This document shows, piece by piece, positions 1 through 13,638 of a DNA stretch of 64,000 nucleotides (position 1 is its first letter; each line of letters begins with the position of its first letter). The stretch lies in the NCBI GenBank assembly GCA_036872755.1, contig JAVHNS010000005.1, positions 372,001-436,000 on the forward strand, in the 5' to 3' direction. The stretch is from Orbilia blumenaviensis (Eukaryota; Ascomycota; Orbiliomycetes; Orbiliales; Orbiliaceae). Below the pieces are notes generated by a model. The model was given only the letters and a program-made list of their open reading frames with translations. It had not been told where the DNA came from and did no database searches. The position numbers were made by a program, and so were the translations under genes.

Positions 1-1496
1 TGCTCGCTAATGGTATTAATGTCGAATCCATGGTGTGCTATATATATTAGCCTCGGAATCGGAAATATTATATATTAAGTGAAACTAAAACAAGCAGGCC
101 TGCAGTCTCTGTGAAGGACAGACCTGCTTTAAGTACTCTAGCTATCACACATAATCTACATTCTTGGTATCGTAGCTCACGCATTCCTATGACGATTGTT
201 CGGCAAGCTCAAGATATCAGGCACCCAAGAAATATTGCAATTCTACAAGAAAGCCTCCTTTGTCACACTGGTGCGCCTCGCACTAACTAGCTTTGTGAAA
301 AAGGTGCGCTGGTAGTGTTTCCGAGCAGCTGAGTACAATGTCGCAGATGCATGGTGACAGGGGGGCTTGGAGAGTCTGAGCTTGGAGGAGGAGCCCTGGA
401 CTGACCTTGCAATTGATCCGAGACCCCGGTTCTTGCCCGTTGTGGTTTTCAACCCTTGCACCGGTTGCCGAACCCCTTCCGGCTCTAGCAAATCATCTTG
501 CAAAACGTTTTTAAGCCCTCAATCTCCTATTGCGACTGGAAAATTTAATTGCAAGTGTCTAATTCGCAACAACCGAGAGTGAACTAGTGGGGAAGATAAA
601 GCTAGTAGAAAGCTTCCAAGAAATTTGGAACTTATTCCTTACCTTTTCCAGCTCGCATTCTCAGATTCATGATACCTTTTAAAAATAGAAATACTCCTTG
701 CGAAAACTCCAATAGGTACTGAACCCGTAATATATAACAACTAAGCTAATATTAACATCTCAATCATGGTACCGCCACTACCACCACCACATGGTGAGCC
801 TTCTACAAACCTCCATCTTTTATTCTATCTAACGTTTATAGCTCAACTCCAAGTTTTAAAATATCAATTTTTTTTCGAAACTGAGTATTCTATATAAAAT
901 CCTGACATCTTCTTCGAACCCACCGACTGATTAATATCCATGTTAATATCTATATATAGCCGGCACCGGCGAAGCCGACGCCATCAAAAGCGATAATACT
1001 CACATTGCATTTAACTCCAAATACAAATTCTACTAATCTGTCCGTCACGATCCCATCTTCAGGAAAATAAAAACAACTTTATTCTTTTTTTTTTACTTCT
1101 TCCAAAGCACCTTGGCTTTATTAAAAGAAGTCGAAGTTGGTAGACTGTGAGGTGTGGATGCCCGTTCGGACCGATCGATCCGGAGTCTTCGTGAATTTGG
1201 TATGCCAGCTCACGGCCACAAAGGTCAGTAGTTCTGGCGTGCTTTGAAGAATCTTTGTACCCTGGTATTTTATGCGCACAAATTATATCACACACGCGTA
1301 TGACATCCCTCGCTCGGAGCGAACGATAATCAAAGTTGACATCGAATTCGTGGGAATCTGAATTGAATCTCGCCAGTGATTATTAAACCACTTGCTTAGC
1401 TAAGCCGTAGCTGTCGATGGTAAAATTAAACTTTAAACCTATTGCATTGGCTATTGAATCTAGGAATAGAGATTAGAAACGTATTACACCTCTACG

Positions 1497-1521
1497 TTTT
1501 TTTTTTTTTTTTTTTTTTTTT
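1497..1521 (+). repeat. Poly-T homopolymer (25 T)
   Basis: Twenty-five consecutive T downstream of the PKS gene. Confidence 0.8.
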
Positions 1522-1663
1522 GAATAAGTTTAAGGGGATGAAAACAATTGATCGGTTTATTATATTAAACTGCAACATGCGCTTGCCTGACATATTTTCT
1601 AAAGATTCTGTACCGGGAAAAAAAAAAAAGCAATACGGAGCTCCAGAGTCAAGTGTCAAGCGG

Positions 1664-1677
1664 AGGCCTCGAGGCCT
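1664..1677. repeat. 14-bp perfect palindrome AGGCCTCGAGGCCT
   Basis: The sequence equals its own reverse complement over 14 bp. Its core octamer GCCTCGAG also occurs twice in the PKS/ligase divergent intergenic region (9945-9952 and 10294-10301). The same octamer is also found outside the cluster (about 57118, and in reverse near 20138), so a regulatory role is only a possibility. Confidence 0.4.
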
Positions 1678-1970
1678 GTCGCAAGTCATGGTGCCAAGAT
1701 TTCTGTTTTTGTGTAAGCGCCACTAGTGGCTGTACATCTCGAGTCATGCCCCATTCGATATTACAACAAACTGAAAACACAAAATATAAAACGCTGAATT
1801 CGTAGCGGCTGGCACGCCTCGGTCGGTAGATATACGTATATAAATATAGGGTGCGTCAAAAGTTTCTGAGCTCTGTTAGTCTAGAGATGATAAAAGTTCA
1901 AAAGCTCTAATAAATCAAGGCTATTCATCAATTTCGCATTCAACAATAGTCTAACTAATACTCTCTAAAT

Positions 1971-4900
1971 CTAGGTACCTTTCACTCGGAGTGCGCTCCG
2001 TTCTACAATGATCAGTGCAAGCGCATTAAGACTTTGGGCGCCTAGGATCTCAAACGTTGGCACATCTGAACGGAATGCCTTTAAAAACCAGCTCCGTAGC
2101 TCCATAGTCTGAAGCGAGTCTACCCCATACGCCTGGACTGGCCTACTCCGATCAATACTCTCCGCATCCGCGCCTTTCGCATACACGATAGAAGCTAGTC
2201 TCTCTGTTAATGCTTTGAGTACCACTTCCGAGGCTTCCTCAGTCGACCTTGCGGCGGCAAGCCGCGATGCAGTTTCTTTACCCGTTGTGATTCCTTCTGT
2301 TGCGATAAGATTATCTGTGAGACGGCGTAGCTCCTGAAATATGGGATCTCTTCCCCAACTTGTTCCTAAGGGGTCTAACTCCGGATTTGTGTGAAGTAAT
2401 TTTATACCCATAGCTACTCGAGCTTCATCTTGCTTTAGAGTAAGAGTAGCATCGCAATAGTGATCTAATAGAGCGTGGAACTCAGAACGCTGTATTGGCA
2501 CGTATGAGTTTTGCGCAAGCATCATCCGTTTCTCGTCCTGGTGCTCCGCTGCGGCTAGATAACCGTCCGTATCCATCAATCCGAGTTGTAAGGACACTGA
2601 TTTCAGACCCTTTGATATACGAAATTCTGCTAAGGCGTCCATGTATGTATTCGCAGCGGCGTAGTTTGCTTGTGTTCTACCCCCCATGATGCCTTGAATG
2701 GAGGAAAGAAGGATAAAGAAATCCAAATCTTTGGGTAAAAGAGAGTGAAGGTTCCAGCTTCCTGATACTTTGGGGGCGAGAACCTCGCTCCATTCTTTAT
2801 CTGTCATATCTGCGAATAGAGCACTCTGTAGAGGATATTTTATTAGTCACATGTCTAACTTGCCGCATGCCGGGCTTGAGGTTGGTCTGGGAACTTACTC
2901 TCAACACCATGCTGGCTTGGATACAACCTTTAACTGGAGGTACAACCCCAACTAAGCTTTCCAACGTTTCTTTCATAGACTGGAAATTAGAAATATCGCA
3001 ACTTGGTGTGACACAATTCACGCCCAGGCTTTTCAGGTCACTTATTAAGGCCTGTGCGGTTTCAGAGCGTGGACCTGATCGCGATAGCAAAATCAAGTGA
3101 CGTGCGCCTCTCTCGACCATCCAACGTGCAATATCACACCCGAGTCCACCGAGCCCGCCAGCGATAACATAAGAGGCGTCTGAAGTGAATAGTTGTTTTT
3201 TCTTAGGAGCTAGCACTGCCTACATTTTTTGGTCGAGGTAGTTAGCACAATGGTAGTATAGACGCCAGGGTAGATGTTTTTCGCCGTATTACCTGTACTT
3301 GCATCGACGGGTCTACTTCTACTACTATCTTTCCACTCATTTTTCCGCCACGCATCAAGTTAAGAGCATCTGCCACACCAGAGACGGGGAATCGATGTAT
3401 TTTTAAAGGCTTAAAAATACCTTTTCCGAAAAGGCTTAAAGCTTCGTTGATTATATTCGTGGCCTGCACCGGACGTTCCCGAGCCATATCAGCCATGTCT
3501 ACTGTAGCGAAAGAGCAATTCTTCATCAACTGTGCACCTGCGGGGATATTTTGACGGGTGATCTCTACGAAACGGCCGAACGGTGCGATACATTCCCAGG
3601 ATCCCATTAATTGTTCTCCGGCAGTGGAGTTGAGGACAACATCGACCCCGCGCCCATTGGTAAGGCGTTGTATCTCGGTAACAAAATTGTTATCCCGGCT
3701 ATTGAAAATATGGCTCGGTGGGATACCATATTCTGAGGTTAAAAACTCGCGTTTTTCTGGGGTGCTGGCTGTTGTGAAAACGATGGCACCAAGATATTGG
3801 GCTGTTTGGATAGCTGCTTGTCCGGTTCCGCCAGCACCATGGTGAATAAGCACACTTTCACCGGATGTGAGCCGCGCAGTATGCTGGAGTGTATAGATTG
3901 CGGTGGCAAAGTTAACGGGAATAGATGCCCCTTCGGTGAGTGTCAAATGCTCTGGAATAATAGAGAATGCATTGGCGTGATTACGGAAAAGCGTTCGAAA
4001 CCCATCAGAACCAAAGCAACAGACACGGTCGCCTGGGGCGAGGTGCTTGACATTAAGGCCGGTACGGGTTACAACCCCAGCGATTTCATTGCCAATACTC
4101 TTCTCGCCAGATGCTCCGATGGCCGCTATGGAGTCTTTGAAGTTAATTCCGACTGCTTTGACCTCGATTTCGATATCATCGGCTTGTAGATGCTCAAGTG
4201 GTTGGTCCTCTACAAAGTGAATTGTATCGAAGTCGCCAGGCGAACCCATAGCAAGTCTAAGAGGGCCGCTAGTCTGTATATCCCACGAGGTAGGAGCTGT
4301 TTCGGGTGGCAGCTGTACCAACTGCACTCTTTTGGTCAATGCCTCGTTTTCTTTTAGCCGGCATACTTCAATACCTTTCGTAACTGTTTCTCTAAACGTC
4401 TGTGGGGTATCGGAACCGTCGGCTTCTCCTAGCAGTAGAAACTGACTAACGCGAGAAATAGTATCGGCGCGAATTGTGGTGTCCGTGCTGGTGGTTAAAA
4501 TTGTTGCAAAGCTTGACATGCTCTGCTCTTGACGTACGACTCTTGATAAGCCATCGATTATATGCGCTGAAGGCGAGGCCGAAGCTTTGACCCATAGAAC
4601 ATGATTTCTGGTATTCAATACCCTTTTGACAGTAGTTAGACCTTCCTCGTGGCAGTTGGCAAGATAAGGCTCTGTGCCGACGTCCCATAGAATTATTTTT
4701 AGATCAGCAGCTACGTCTTCTGTGTTTTTGGCCTGCTCAGAGTTAACGATCTCACAATGTTGATAGCCAATCTTTTGGAGCTTTAGCTGTAAAGCAGTAG
4801 CTAGTTCAGTAGCTTCTGCAGAAGGGGCACCAGAAAGATGTATCTCAATGACAGAATCTCTCTCTGTAAGGTTCGCCTTTGTCCCGTTGACGGCGCTTGC

Positions 4901-7900
4901 AGAGGGGTCCATCGAGACAGGTGGCAATTCCTCCCAAGCAGTATTCCAGCAAGTATGGAGATCAGCAGGCGAGATTGGATTCGCAGAGGCGCCGCTTTCC
5001 CCAGAAACAACAGCCATTTCGTACCCACTGATTTCTACCTTGATGTCATCAGGGTTTTGAGTATCCATCACTTGAACAGAATGCTCGTAGCCAGAACTCT
5101 CGGACCAAGCGGTAGCAGAAAGAGAGGAGGCGCTAGGATAGTTTAGCCCCGTACTTGAGACCCATAACTTTTTCACTTTTATTGGGACCATTGTCGGAAG
5201 AGAACCCGATGAACCTTTACCGAACGCAATGTTAGCAAGGGACATCTGAAAGAAAGCATCTAGCGTCGTTGGATGTACGATATGTGTCCAATCCATTGCA
5301 CGCAATCCATGCTTGCTTAAAGGGTCCGGTCCGACCCTATCATACACTCCGATCAGGCCTTGTAGTTTCTCTGGAGCCGATGGCGAGTATTCAAGTTGTT
5401 TAATCCTTTGGAAGGAAGGGCCAAACTGGTAACCAGCCTTGACGGTTTTCTCGTAGAACTCATCTGCGCGGCTACTAGTCGTATCTGAAGGTTGCATAGG
5501 CTTGTAATGTAGACTTGGATCCTGGGAGAATTTTCCATCTGACTCTGCTCGGATTCTCCCCCTGCAATTTAATTTCCAAAGGTCGTTCCAAAATGAAAAA
5601 ATGGTGAATTCAAACCATGCACCAGGCTTGTATGTATCTCCGAGAACCCGCAAGTGGGTATGTGTCTCAAGATCCGAAGTAGGCTCAGGGATGTGTATGG
5701 GTGCTATAAACTCGATATTCGCAAGACAAAAGGCCGTCGGAACTATATGCAATGTATCCAGAGCATACTGGTTCATTGCTTCGATTGCCATAGACACCAT
5801 ACCAGCTCCAGGATATAGAAGTACTTCGTTGACCTAAATTCGGGTTTAGTTCTCATGCACTATGGTACGGACAGTGTGATTTGGCCCTACCTTATGATCC
5901 TCCATCCAAGTCAATTTTGATCGACTCAGATAATTCCTCCAAGTACCACAGAAAGGCTGCCAGTCTGGAGTCGGAGTCCCGAGTAGATCACTGGGTTTGC
6001 GGCGACGAAATCTTTCGTCCTTACTGCGCCGGCTCTCTGACCAGTAGCTAATCGAGTTAAACTTATACGATGGAAGATCAACGAGCGGTGTCGTCTCTTG
6101 TGCATCGTAGTCACTATTAAGGTACGAAATATCGGGATTGAATCCGGAGCATCGAAGGCTGCCTACAGCCTGAAGAAGAGGCTCCAAAGTAGCGCTCCCT
6201 CGCACCAAGACTGTATCGTATTTGATTGCCTTTGGGGCATGTTGAAATGTCTTGATAATATCCCGGAGTGGACCTCGTAATGCGCTATGTGGTCCTATTT
6301 CTAGGATATTCGTAACCAACATACCACTTCGATGGCTTAGATTCAACTTTTTCCGCGCTTTCGATTTTGCAAGTAGTGCCAACCGATCTATTCCACTCGC
6401 GCTTTGAGTAAAGCGAACAGGGGAATAGAGGTTCGTCATCCAGTAGTCAAGTTCTCGAAGACGCTCGCCGGAGACATGCTCTCCATCCACGTAGGATATC
6501 ATCGGTATAAGATCATCCCTTCCGCCGCGTGGCTCAAGGGGGCCAGCTTGCTTGACATACTTTTCCGCGATCGGTATCATATGGGGCGAATGGTAAGCGC
6601 AGGGCACTTTAACCTTACGGACGAAAATGCCTTTCTCGTCCAAAATACCTTTGAGGACGTCGAGTTGGTCTGCGTCACCAGTAATGGTAAGGCTATTAGG
6701 GCTGTTCATGCACCCTATGTAAATATCTTTATAACCCTTTGCCGCCAAACTTTGGAAAATGGGTAGAATGTCTGTTTCACCGAGTCCTACAGCCATCATT
6801 GTGCCGTTGCGGTTAGGATCCCTTGCTTCTGCTGCTCCACCCATGCCTCTGTAGTACGCGATTTTCAAGGCACTCTTTTGAGAAAGCGCTCCCTTACAGT
6901 ATCTGTAATTACAACGTGAGATAGATTCATAATCATGACCAGGGAGAAAACTTACGCTGCTGCGACTTCCCCAGATGAATGACCAAGAACAACTGCGGGC
7001 CTTATGTTTAGCCGTTCTAAAAGATCTACGAGGGCAATCTGAATAGCGGTGGACAAAGGTTGGCTTATGTCTGTATCGTTGACCCGAGAAGTCGAAGCAT
7101 CTCTACCCAGCTCCTCTGTTTTTTAAAGTTATTAATATCATAGTTTCTGGTTTAGAGCTATCTTTGGGGTATGTATTTCTTACCTTCAAGGTCCCAGGAG
7201 CAACCGAAGCTACGTAGGTAACTCGCAGATTCTTGGATACTTCGGGCGAATACGGAATACCGCATGAATTGGACCCCCATTCTTGCCCATTGAGCCCCCT
7301 GACCCGTGAAAGCAAACGCAAGACATGGATTGGTAAAAGGCTGTGTTGGCGCAGATAGTCCTTTCGTAAAGGGGTCCGATGTGCGTAGTTGCTGTGGATC
7401 TATAACTGTGTACCCTCTCCATGATAGTAAGTTGCGGTGCTTGTCTAGTGTAAAAGCAAGCCGTCGGCAAAGGGTAGAGTTTTTTCCTGAGTCGTTTTCA
7501 TCGGCTATGTTGCTAAGGTATTCGTTGTAGACGTTCCCAGTTCGTTCGATTCCACCACGGTCCGCCGCAGACATCATTAATAAGTATGGCCTAGAACTTA
7601 CGACTGTAGTCATATCCGTAGTCCCATTACACAATGTAGAACTTATCCCTTCGCCGTCAATTGCGGGAGGTAGCGCTATGGTATTGTGATTTGCTTTGAG
7701 CCCATTTTCGGCGAGGAAATTATAGGCGTCATCCATGACCAAGTGTGCATTGGTACCTCCATAACCAAATGAATTAACAGATGCTCTACGTAGGCCCTTA
7801 TCAGGCCACGGTATTGCTTTGACGGGAAACTAGTTTCAATTATATTAGTATAATGTTAGGTTTAAGCAGGGAGCATGAGCAACTGTATACGTACTTTGAG

Positions 7901-9458
7901 TCTGTAGAATGTATCGTCAATGGCCGGGTTAAGCTGAATGAGATCAGCGATAGGTGGAATCACTCCTCGTTCAAGAATTAGCACTGTCTTTATGACACCT
8001 GCTATCCCACTAGCCGCTTCCATATGGCCAGTATTGGATTTAACTGAGCCTCTAAAACATGAAAAAGGGTTAATATACTAGTACTCATCGAAGTTGAAAA
8101 ACCAACATGCGGAATGACTGGAAGTAAGGCTGTAAAAGAGAGAAGCGAAGTCACAAAAAGAAATTTCGATGCTTACATGTATAAAGGGTCTTCGGAGCTA
8201 CGGGAAGCTCGAAAAGCAGTGCCGATTGCATGTGACTCGATAGGGTCTCCGATAGTAGTACCAGTTCCGTGTGCTTCGCAATAGCGTGTTTCCTGCATCG
8301 ATAGTCCAGCCTTTTTATACGTGTCTCTGATCAAGGCCAGCTGGGAGGCGCCGCTTGGCTGAGTGATTCCAGGTGTATGGCCGTCTGAATTACTACCAGT
8401 TGCACGGATCACAGCTCGGATTGTATTACCGTCTCTTATAGCATCTGAAAGTCTTTTGATCAGAACGACACCGATTCCATCGGCACGAGCATACCCGTTT
8501 GCCCGAGAATCAAAACTGTGACATCTATTATCCGGGGATAAAAACCCCATGTTGTCTAGATGAATATAGAAGTCTGGTTGATGTATCAAGCTAGTTCCCG
8601 CCACAAGGCCCTAAGACAAGAAATCTACCGTTAGAATGGTATTCAGATTTACAATGAGATGATTTAACTGAATATATATGTCAAAGGTTCGGTAGACTTA
8701 CTATATCTGTATCCCCATTCCTCAAAAGTTGACATGCTAAATCCAAAGCGACTAAACTGCTGGAGCAAGCGGTTTCTACTGACATACTTGGCCCATTCAA
8801 ATTGAAGAACCAACTCAATCTATTTGCCAATATAGTGAACTCATCGCCAGTCGCGGCATACTTTGGGGAAGCCTCTGAGTCTTTATTGTTTCCCACTTTA
8901 TAGTCTTGTGATAAGCAGCCAACGTGAACAGAAGTCTTGCTCCCGTTGACAAGATTTAAAGCGAGGCCAGCTAAAGGAAATATAATTAGAAAACTGCATC
9001 CGATATACTACACTAAAAAGTTTGGATAGAGTACCATTTTCAAAAGCATGATACGCAGTTTGGAGAAGTAGTCTTTGTTGGGGGTCCATCGCCACGGCCT
9101 CCTCTGCCGTTATCGAGAAAAACGGGGCATCAAATGCGGAGATGTCGCTTTTAATAAAATATCCTTGGGATTTTTGACTCTAATTTGTGGCCATTAGCTG
9201 CTGTAACATTTCTGGGTTGATATGTTATTCGATATAGGGTTGCACCATGCTTACCGCTTCATCGCTATTCTTAGTCTCGTGGAACGCTCCAAGGTTAAAT
9301 CTGCCGTCAGGTACATCTCCGAGGGCTATTTTCCCATTTACCAACAGTTGCCAAAAGGATTGTGGATCCGTGATTCCGGATGGGAACTCAAATGCAAAAC
9401 CGACAATGGCAAGTGGCTCAGAATGCCCATGCTGTGATTCAACCGTATGTCTCGCCAT
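1971..9458 (-). CDS. Highly reducing type I polyketide synthase (KS-AT-DH-ER-KR-ACP)
   Basis: Exons (minus): 9458-9255, 9179-9035, 8970-8702, 8610-8177, 8051-7895, 7829-7184, 7115-6956, 6902-5891, 5833-3293, 3219-2899, 2825-1971; 2247 aa. The iterative synthase would build a reduced chain from malonyl-CoA. KS: Cys in ETACSSSL (about residue 185), His in EAHGTGT and in KSNTGH. AT: Ser in GHSSGE (about 662) and YHSPHM. DH: His in [11 protein letters not shown] (about 1007, restored by splicing out 5834-5890) and Asp in LDAFFQ; the usual motif Gly is Glu. ER: GAGGTG nucleotide site (about 1673). KR: GGLGGLG (about 1878) and NYAAAN. ACP: Ser in GVDSL (about 2199). No C-methyltransferase lies between DH and ER, and no release domain follows ACP. 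The open frame reaches 9470, but that codon is TTG; ATG 9458 gives a normal KS N-terminus. Ten introns is many for a fungal PKS. Confidence 0.93.
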
Positions 9459-10601
9459 AGCCAAAGACAATAATTTCAGGAAATATCCGTGATATTTTGA
9501 AGAAAAATCGCAATGGTAATATCTTAATCAATGGGGTATGGCTGTTTCGATCACCTCGCTAATAAAAACTATTTTCAGGTGAATTTCTGCTAGGATGCCA
9601 ATGCTACTAACCTCCCCTATATATTAATTCTGTCGCTAGGTCTAGACTTCTTTGTAGTATATAGTGTATGAAATATACCTTATCTTTAGACATACTCACT
9701 AGCGAACTTTCAAAAGAAAGTTCCCTTTCAGAAACAGGCACAAGCGGGGCACAACTGTTATCATACTGTGTATGTTGAAAACCCAGCCAGCTATCAGTAT
9801 TGACTTTAGAAGCCTAGGCGTGGGTACTGTGGCATTAGTTGGCGCGATGCCTTCGCGCTACCAAATTTGCAAAGTATTGATCTATGCAAGAAATACATGC
9901 AGTTCCATATCTTGGTCCCAGGCTACCTTTGCCGTCTTCCGGACGCCTCGAGTTTAAAGTTTTTGGCTGCCCTTCGTCGCGCGCGTCTTTCTGGTCGGAC
10001 TCTTTGCAGATCTGCATGACGCTTACAAGGCTGCATTTGCTGTAGATATGCACGGTAATGGCTTTCAGGGCCAATTCAGCTTTTCAATCAGGCTATTTCC
10101 TCGAAGCAGCTGTTCCTCATCTGATGCCAGCCTCATGCCGTCCGATACTGACTCCATGCATGCGGTCCGGTTGGAGCTGGAGAGAGGCTGCATATGCATA
10201 CTATTCTCGGCTCAAACCTGTCCAATGAAGCTGTGAGACTAGCTCAAACTAGTCCCTTTTTGGCTATTGATAATTGCAACAACGTTGCGTGTTGCCTCGA
10301 GATCCTGGAACGTCTACCCGAGTGCCGCGTCACATTGCATGCACCTCGACCTCGAATGTTTGCACGGCGCTGTACTAGATGAGACTCTGACAAAAATTAT
10401 GGGTTTTAACTATACTACCAATTTCAAGTCGGCTAAGCTAAGCTGGCCAAGAAAACATTTCAAACATCTAGCATGTAGCAAAGTATATATTAAACGGATA
10501 TTGAAGAATGTACTTAACGAGCTACGCGGATGTCGAATTCAATTCAAAGCTATATTGCGAATCTATTAAAAAATATCTAAGATCTAAATAGATAATTCTC
10601 A
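9459..10601. promoter_or_regulatory. Divergent intergenic region between PKS and acyl-CoA ligase
   Basis: About 1.1 kb separates the two start codons, which point away from each other, so both promoters must lie here and could be shared. The octamer GCCTCGAG occurs at 9945-9952 and 10294-10301. No coding frame is supported. Co-regulation is inferred from the layout only. Confidence 0.5.
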
Positions 10602-12705
10602 ATGGCGTTGGCGTATGTTCAAGGGCCTACTAATGTAAGAAGCCATACAACTATGCGATTCGAAGATCTGATACTGGGAAGAAACTAATCAGTGTAAAAG
10701 GAGCCATTGCTCGAAGAGACAATTGCTGGCCGACTCGCTACCGTAGCCACGAAATCCCCGGATCGTATTGCAATTTTGACAAGCACGGCACGGATTACCT
10801 ACAGACAATTAGACGAACAAAGCGACGCGATTGCTCTTTCGCTTCACGGGTTGGGGTTACGGCCATCTGATAGAGTGGCTGCTTGCCTAGGGAATTTGGC
10901 TGAGTATGTTGTGGTAAGCATTTTATGTCCAGGAAGCTTGGAGGTATCAATATATTCTCAATCCGATACGGTTCTTAGGTGATATACGCTTGCGCCAAGC
11001 TGGGGGCGATACTCGTACCTTTGAGTACCGCATATACAGAAACACAACTAGTTTCTGCCATAAACCACATTTCTGCCAGCTGTCTTGTACTCAGCACAGA
11101 GATTTCAATGCCATATAAAGCCCCAAAATCGGCACGGGAACATTTTGGGGGCGTAATTGCAAAAGAAAGTCGCAATATCAAAGCTCCTTCCCTCAAGCAT
11201 CTCCTCGTTATTGATAACTCGCTTTCCAAAAGCCACAGTGAGCATTTTCCGGATGCAATTTGGTACTACGATACCCTCGGGAAACATCACGGACAGAAAT
11301 TCAAACAGAGGACAACACTGGATCCTACCGATATTATTAGTATTCAGTTCACATCTGGGACAACTTCTGCGCCTAAAGCAGCCTGCCTTACCCACAGGGG
11401 CCTTTTAAACAATGCTTTTCTAGTTGGAGAGAGGATGAAACTTACACAAACCGATGTCCTATGTTGTGCACCACCTATCTTTCATGCCTTCGCACTCGTT
11501 TTAGGCGTTTTAGGGACAATGGCTTTTGGTAAGTCGAAACGAAAAGTTTATTACTATGTATAGTTCATTTATTAACTTGTAGGATATAGGCTGTACTTTA
11601 CTCTTGCCATCTGAAAGCTTCAGCTCTAAAGCCGTAATCGACGCCGTTATAGAGCATAGTGCTACAGTGCTTTATGGAGTCCCAACGATGTTTCTCGCAG
11701 AACTTGAGGAGGCTATTCAGCGGTATGAACCCCTTTGTTTAGGCTACCATAGGGTGTAAAGCTGACCAATTGAAAAGTTCCGTTGAAAGCTCCTCATTTT
11801 CAAGTTTAAGAACGGGGCTTATAGGAGGGAGCATCATCCCCCCGGTTCTTCGGGCAAAGTTAAGGGACAGAATGAACTTGTCCGGACTGCTAAACATGTA
11901 TGGAATGACTGAAGCGTCGCCGATTACGTGTACTACATGCCTTGATGACGATATCGAGAAACATAATAACACAGTCGGATCCGTTCTGCCGCATACGGAA
12001 CTCAGGGTTGTCTCGCGAAGCAACTGCCATCAAACACTGTTGAGAGGGAAGAGAGGCGAACTACTAATCGGTGGCTATTTAGTAATGAAAGGTTATTGGG
12101 AAGACGAAAAAAGAACATCTGAGGCCTTTGTAATCGAGGCAGATAACCACTCAGATGGATCAAATTCGACATACAAAGCAAAAGTCTGGCTGCGAACTGG
12201 CGACGAGGCCGTCATCCGGCCGGATGGTATGATACAAATCACTGGCCGAATTAAGGATATTATTATCAGAGGGGGAGAGAATATTTATCCTTCCGAAATT
12301 GAGAACTTGCTTCTCCAGCACGAGCTTATTAGCAGCATAGCCATTGTTGGGTTACCAGACGACCACTATGGCGAAGTCGTATCTGCGTTCGTTATCGCGC
12401 ATGAGCGTGCAGTTATTGCACAAGACCACGACATGTCGGCCTTCGACCTCCGTGTCAAATCAAAATCATCGACCAGCCACGGAGTTGGGCCTTCGGGCAC
12501 AGTCTTAACAGAGGAAGACATCCGTGACAAAGTCCGGGCAACTCTAGGCAGAAGCTCTACGCCAAAATTCATATTTTGGGTATCTCAAATTCCTTTGACG
12601 GCGACCGGGAAGATAGAGAAATACAAGCTAAGAGATATTGGCCAAGCGGCTTTAAAGAAGCGGAGCGAGAATCTAGAACTAGACCAAGGAAGCGTTCAGC
12701 GGTAG
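10602..12705 (+). CDS. ANL-superfamily acyl-CoA ligase (AMP-binding enzyme)
   Basis: Exons 10602-10634, 10701-10913, 10979-11528, 11590-11722, 11778-12705; 618 aa. It would activate a carboxylic acid as acyl-AMP and then load it on CoA (or an ACP). Motifs: P-loop FTSGTTSAPKA, YGMTEASP, RTGDE, GRIKDIIIRGGENIYPSEIE, and the catalytic Lys in PLTATGKIEKYKL. The long frame at 10707 begins with TTG and has an upstream in-frame stop. A 33-nt first exon (MALAYVQGPTN) joined at 10701 gives a typical N-terminus. At the third intron two acceptors exist; only the one ending at 11589 keeps frame. No peroxisomal C-terminal tripeptide is present (it ends SVQR). Divergent from the PKS, it probably activates the PKS product or a starter acid. 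Confidence 0.9.
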
Positions 12706-13638
12706 AAGGTGTTTAGATATTTCACACCGAACTCTCATGGCAAGAAATTAGTGCGTAGGACATTGATCCGGAAATAAATATTGTTGATAGGTACGGCTTC
12801 GAACCCTTCTTGCGACGAATTCGCCTTTCCTGTAGCTTAGTACCTATGTTTCTAGTGTTAGCCAAGGATATGAATACATATTGACCTCTTAAAATTATAA
12901 TATGGATTACAAGAATTCTCCCAGGATTGCGTGTTATGCAGTTATAATAGCGTTAAGATCTAGACAAATCGCCAGCCTGTCACGCTAGTAGATCTACCTA
13001 AGCCAATAACTTTCTTACATGGCCTAAAACTAATATTTCCCTACCTAAGCAGTCTGATTGGTAAGTAACACAAACTCTGAGTGAACAGAACGATATAAAA
13101 GCGAGGTAGTAGATAAGTACCTAAGATTACGCAAATAAGTGGTTGACCCCCACACCAGCCGCCACGGAGTAATCCGCAATGCAAGCTAGACCAAGCAAAT
13201 AGCCACAAGCGAGTGAAAGCATCCATATACGTGGCGGATACAATGAGCTATATAAGAAGGTATAATATATCATAATATGATAACAAGTAGGATCTAAGCC
13301 TAGTCCCTGCATGCATGCAGAACATAAATTCGTACAGCAGAACCTATATTCTGCTACATATACCTGGAAGGCGCTTAAGGCACTCAATGCAGGTAGAACT
13401 ATATATATTTGGATAGTAGCTAAATACCGCATAAGTACGTACTTATCTACACATGGATGTCTGAAGTATAGAATCAATTGGTCTCGTAAACCAGCCTCAA
13501 CGGAATCAACCAATATCAGAGGTTCAAATCAGTTTAGTGTATTTGGTTGACGAAAGTCTATATCTATGATAAAACATGGCCGAGATCGAAAAGAAAATCT
13601 AAAAAAAGAATCTGGAGGTCGGCGCGCCTGAAATATTA
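12706..13638. other. Intergenic, 3' ends of ligase and PDC converge
   Basis: AT-rich sequence between two convergent genes. No coding frame is supported. It should contain both transcription termination regions. Confidence 0.5.

Larger units (their letters stand above)
1..1970. other. Gene-free left flank
   Basis: No coding sequence could be supported on either strand; the open frames are short and lack family resemblance. The stretch is AT-rich and contains a run of 25 T at 1497-1521 and 12 A at 1618-1629. A perfect 14-bp palindrome lies at 1664-1677. The part next to 1971 must hold the 3' UTR and polyadenylation signals of the PKS gene. Confidence 0.6.

Noticed and set aside
243..582. Overlapping open frames on both strands near the left edge
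   Set aside because: Short, no family resemblance, no convincing splice partners.
3241..3262. tRNA-like TAGCACAATGG segment
   Set aside because: Lies in a PKS intron, with no cloverleaf partner sequence.
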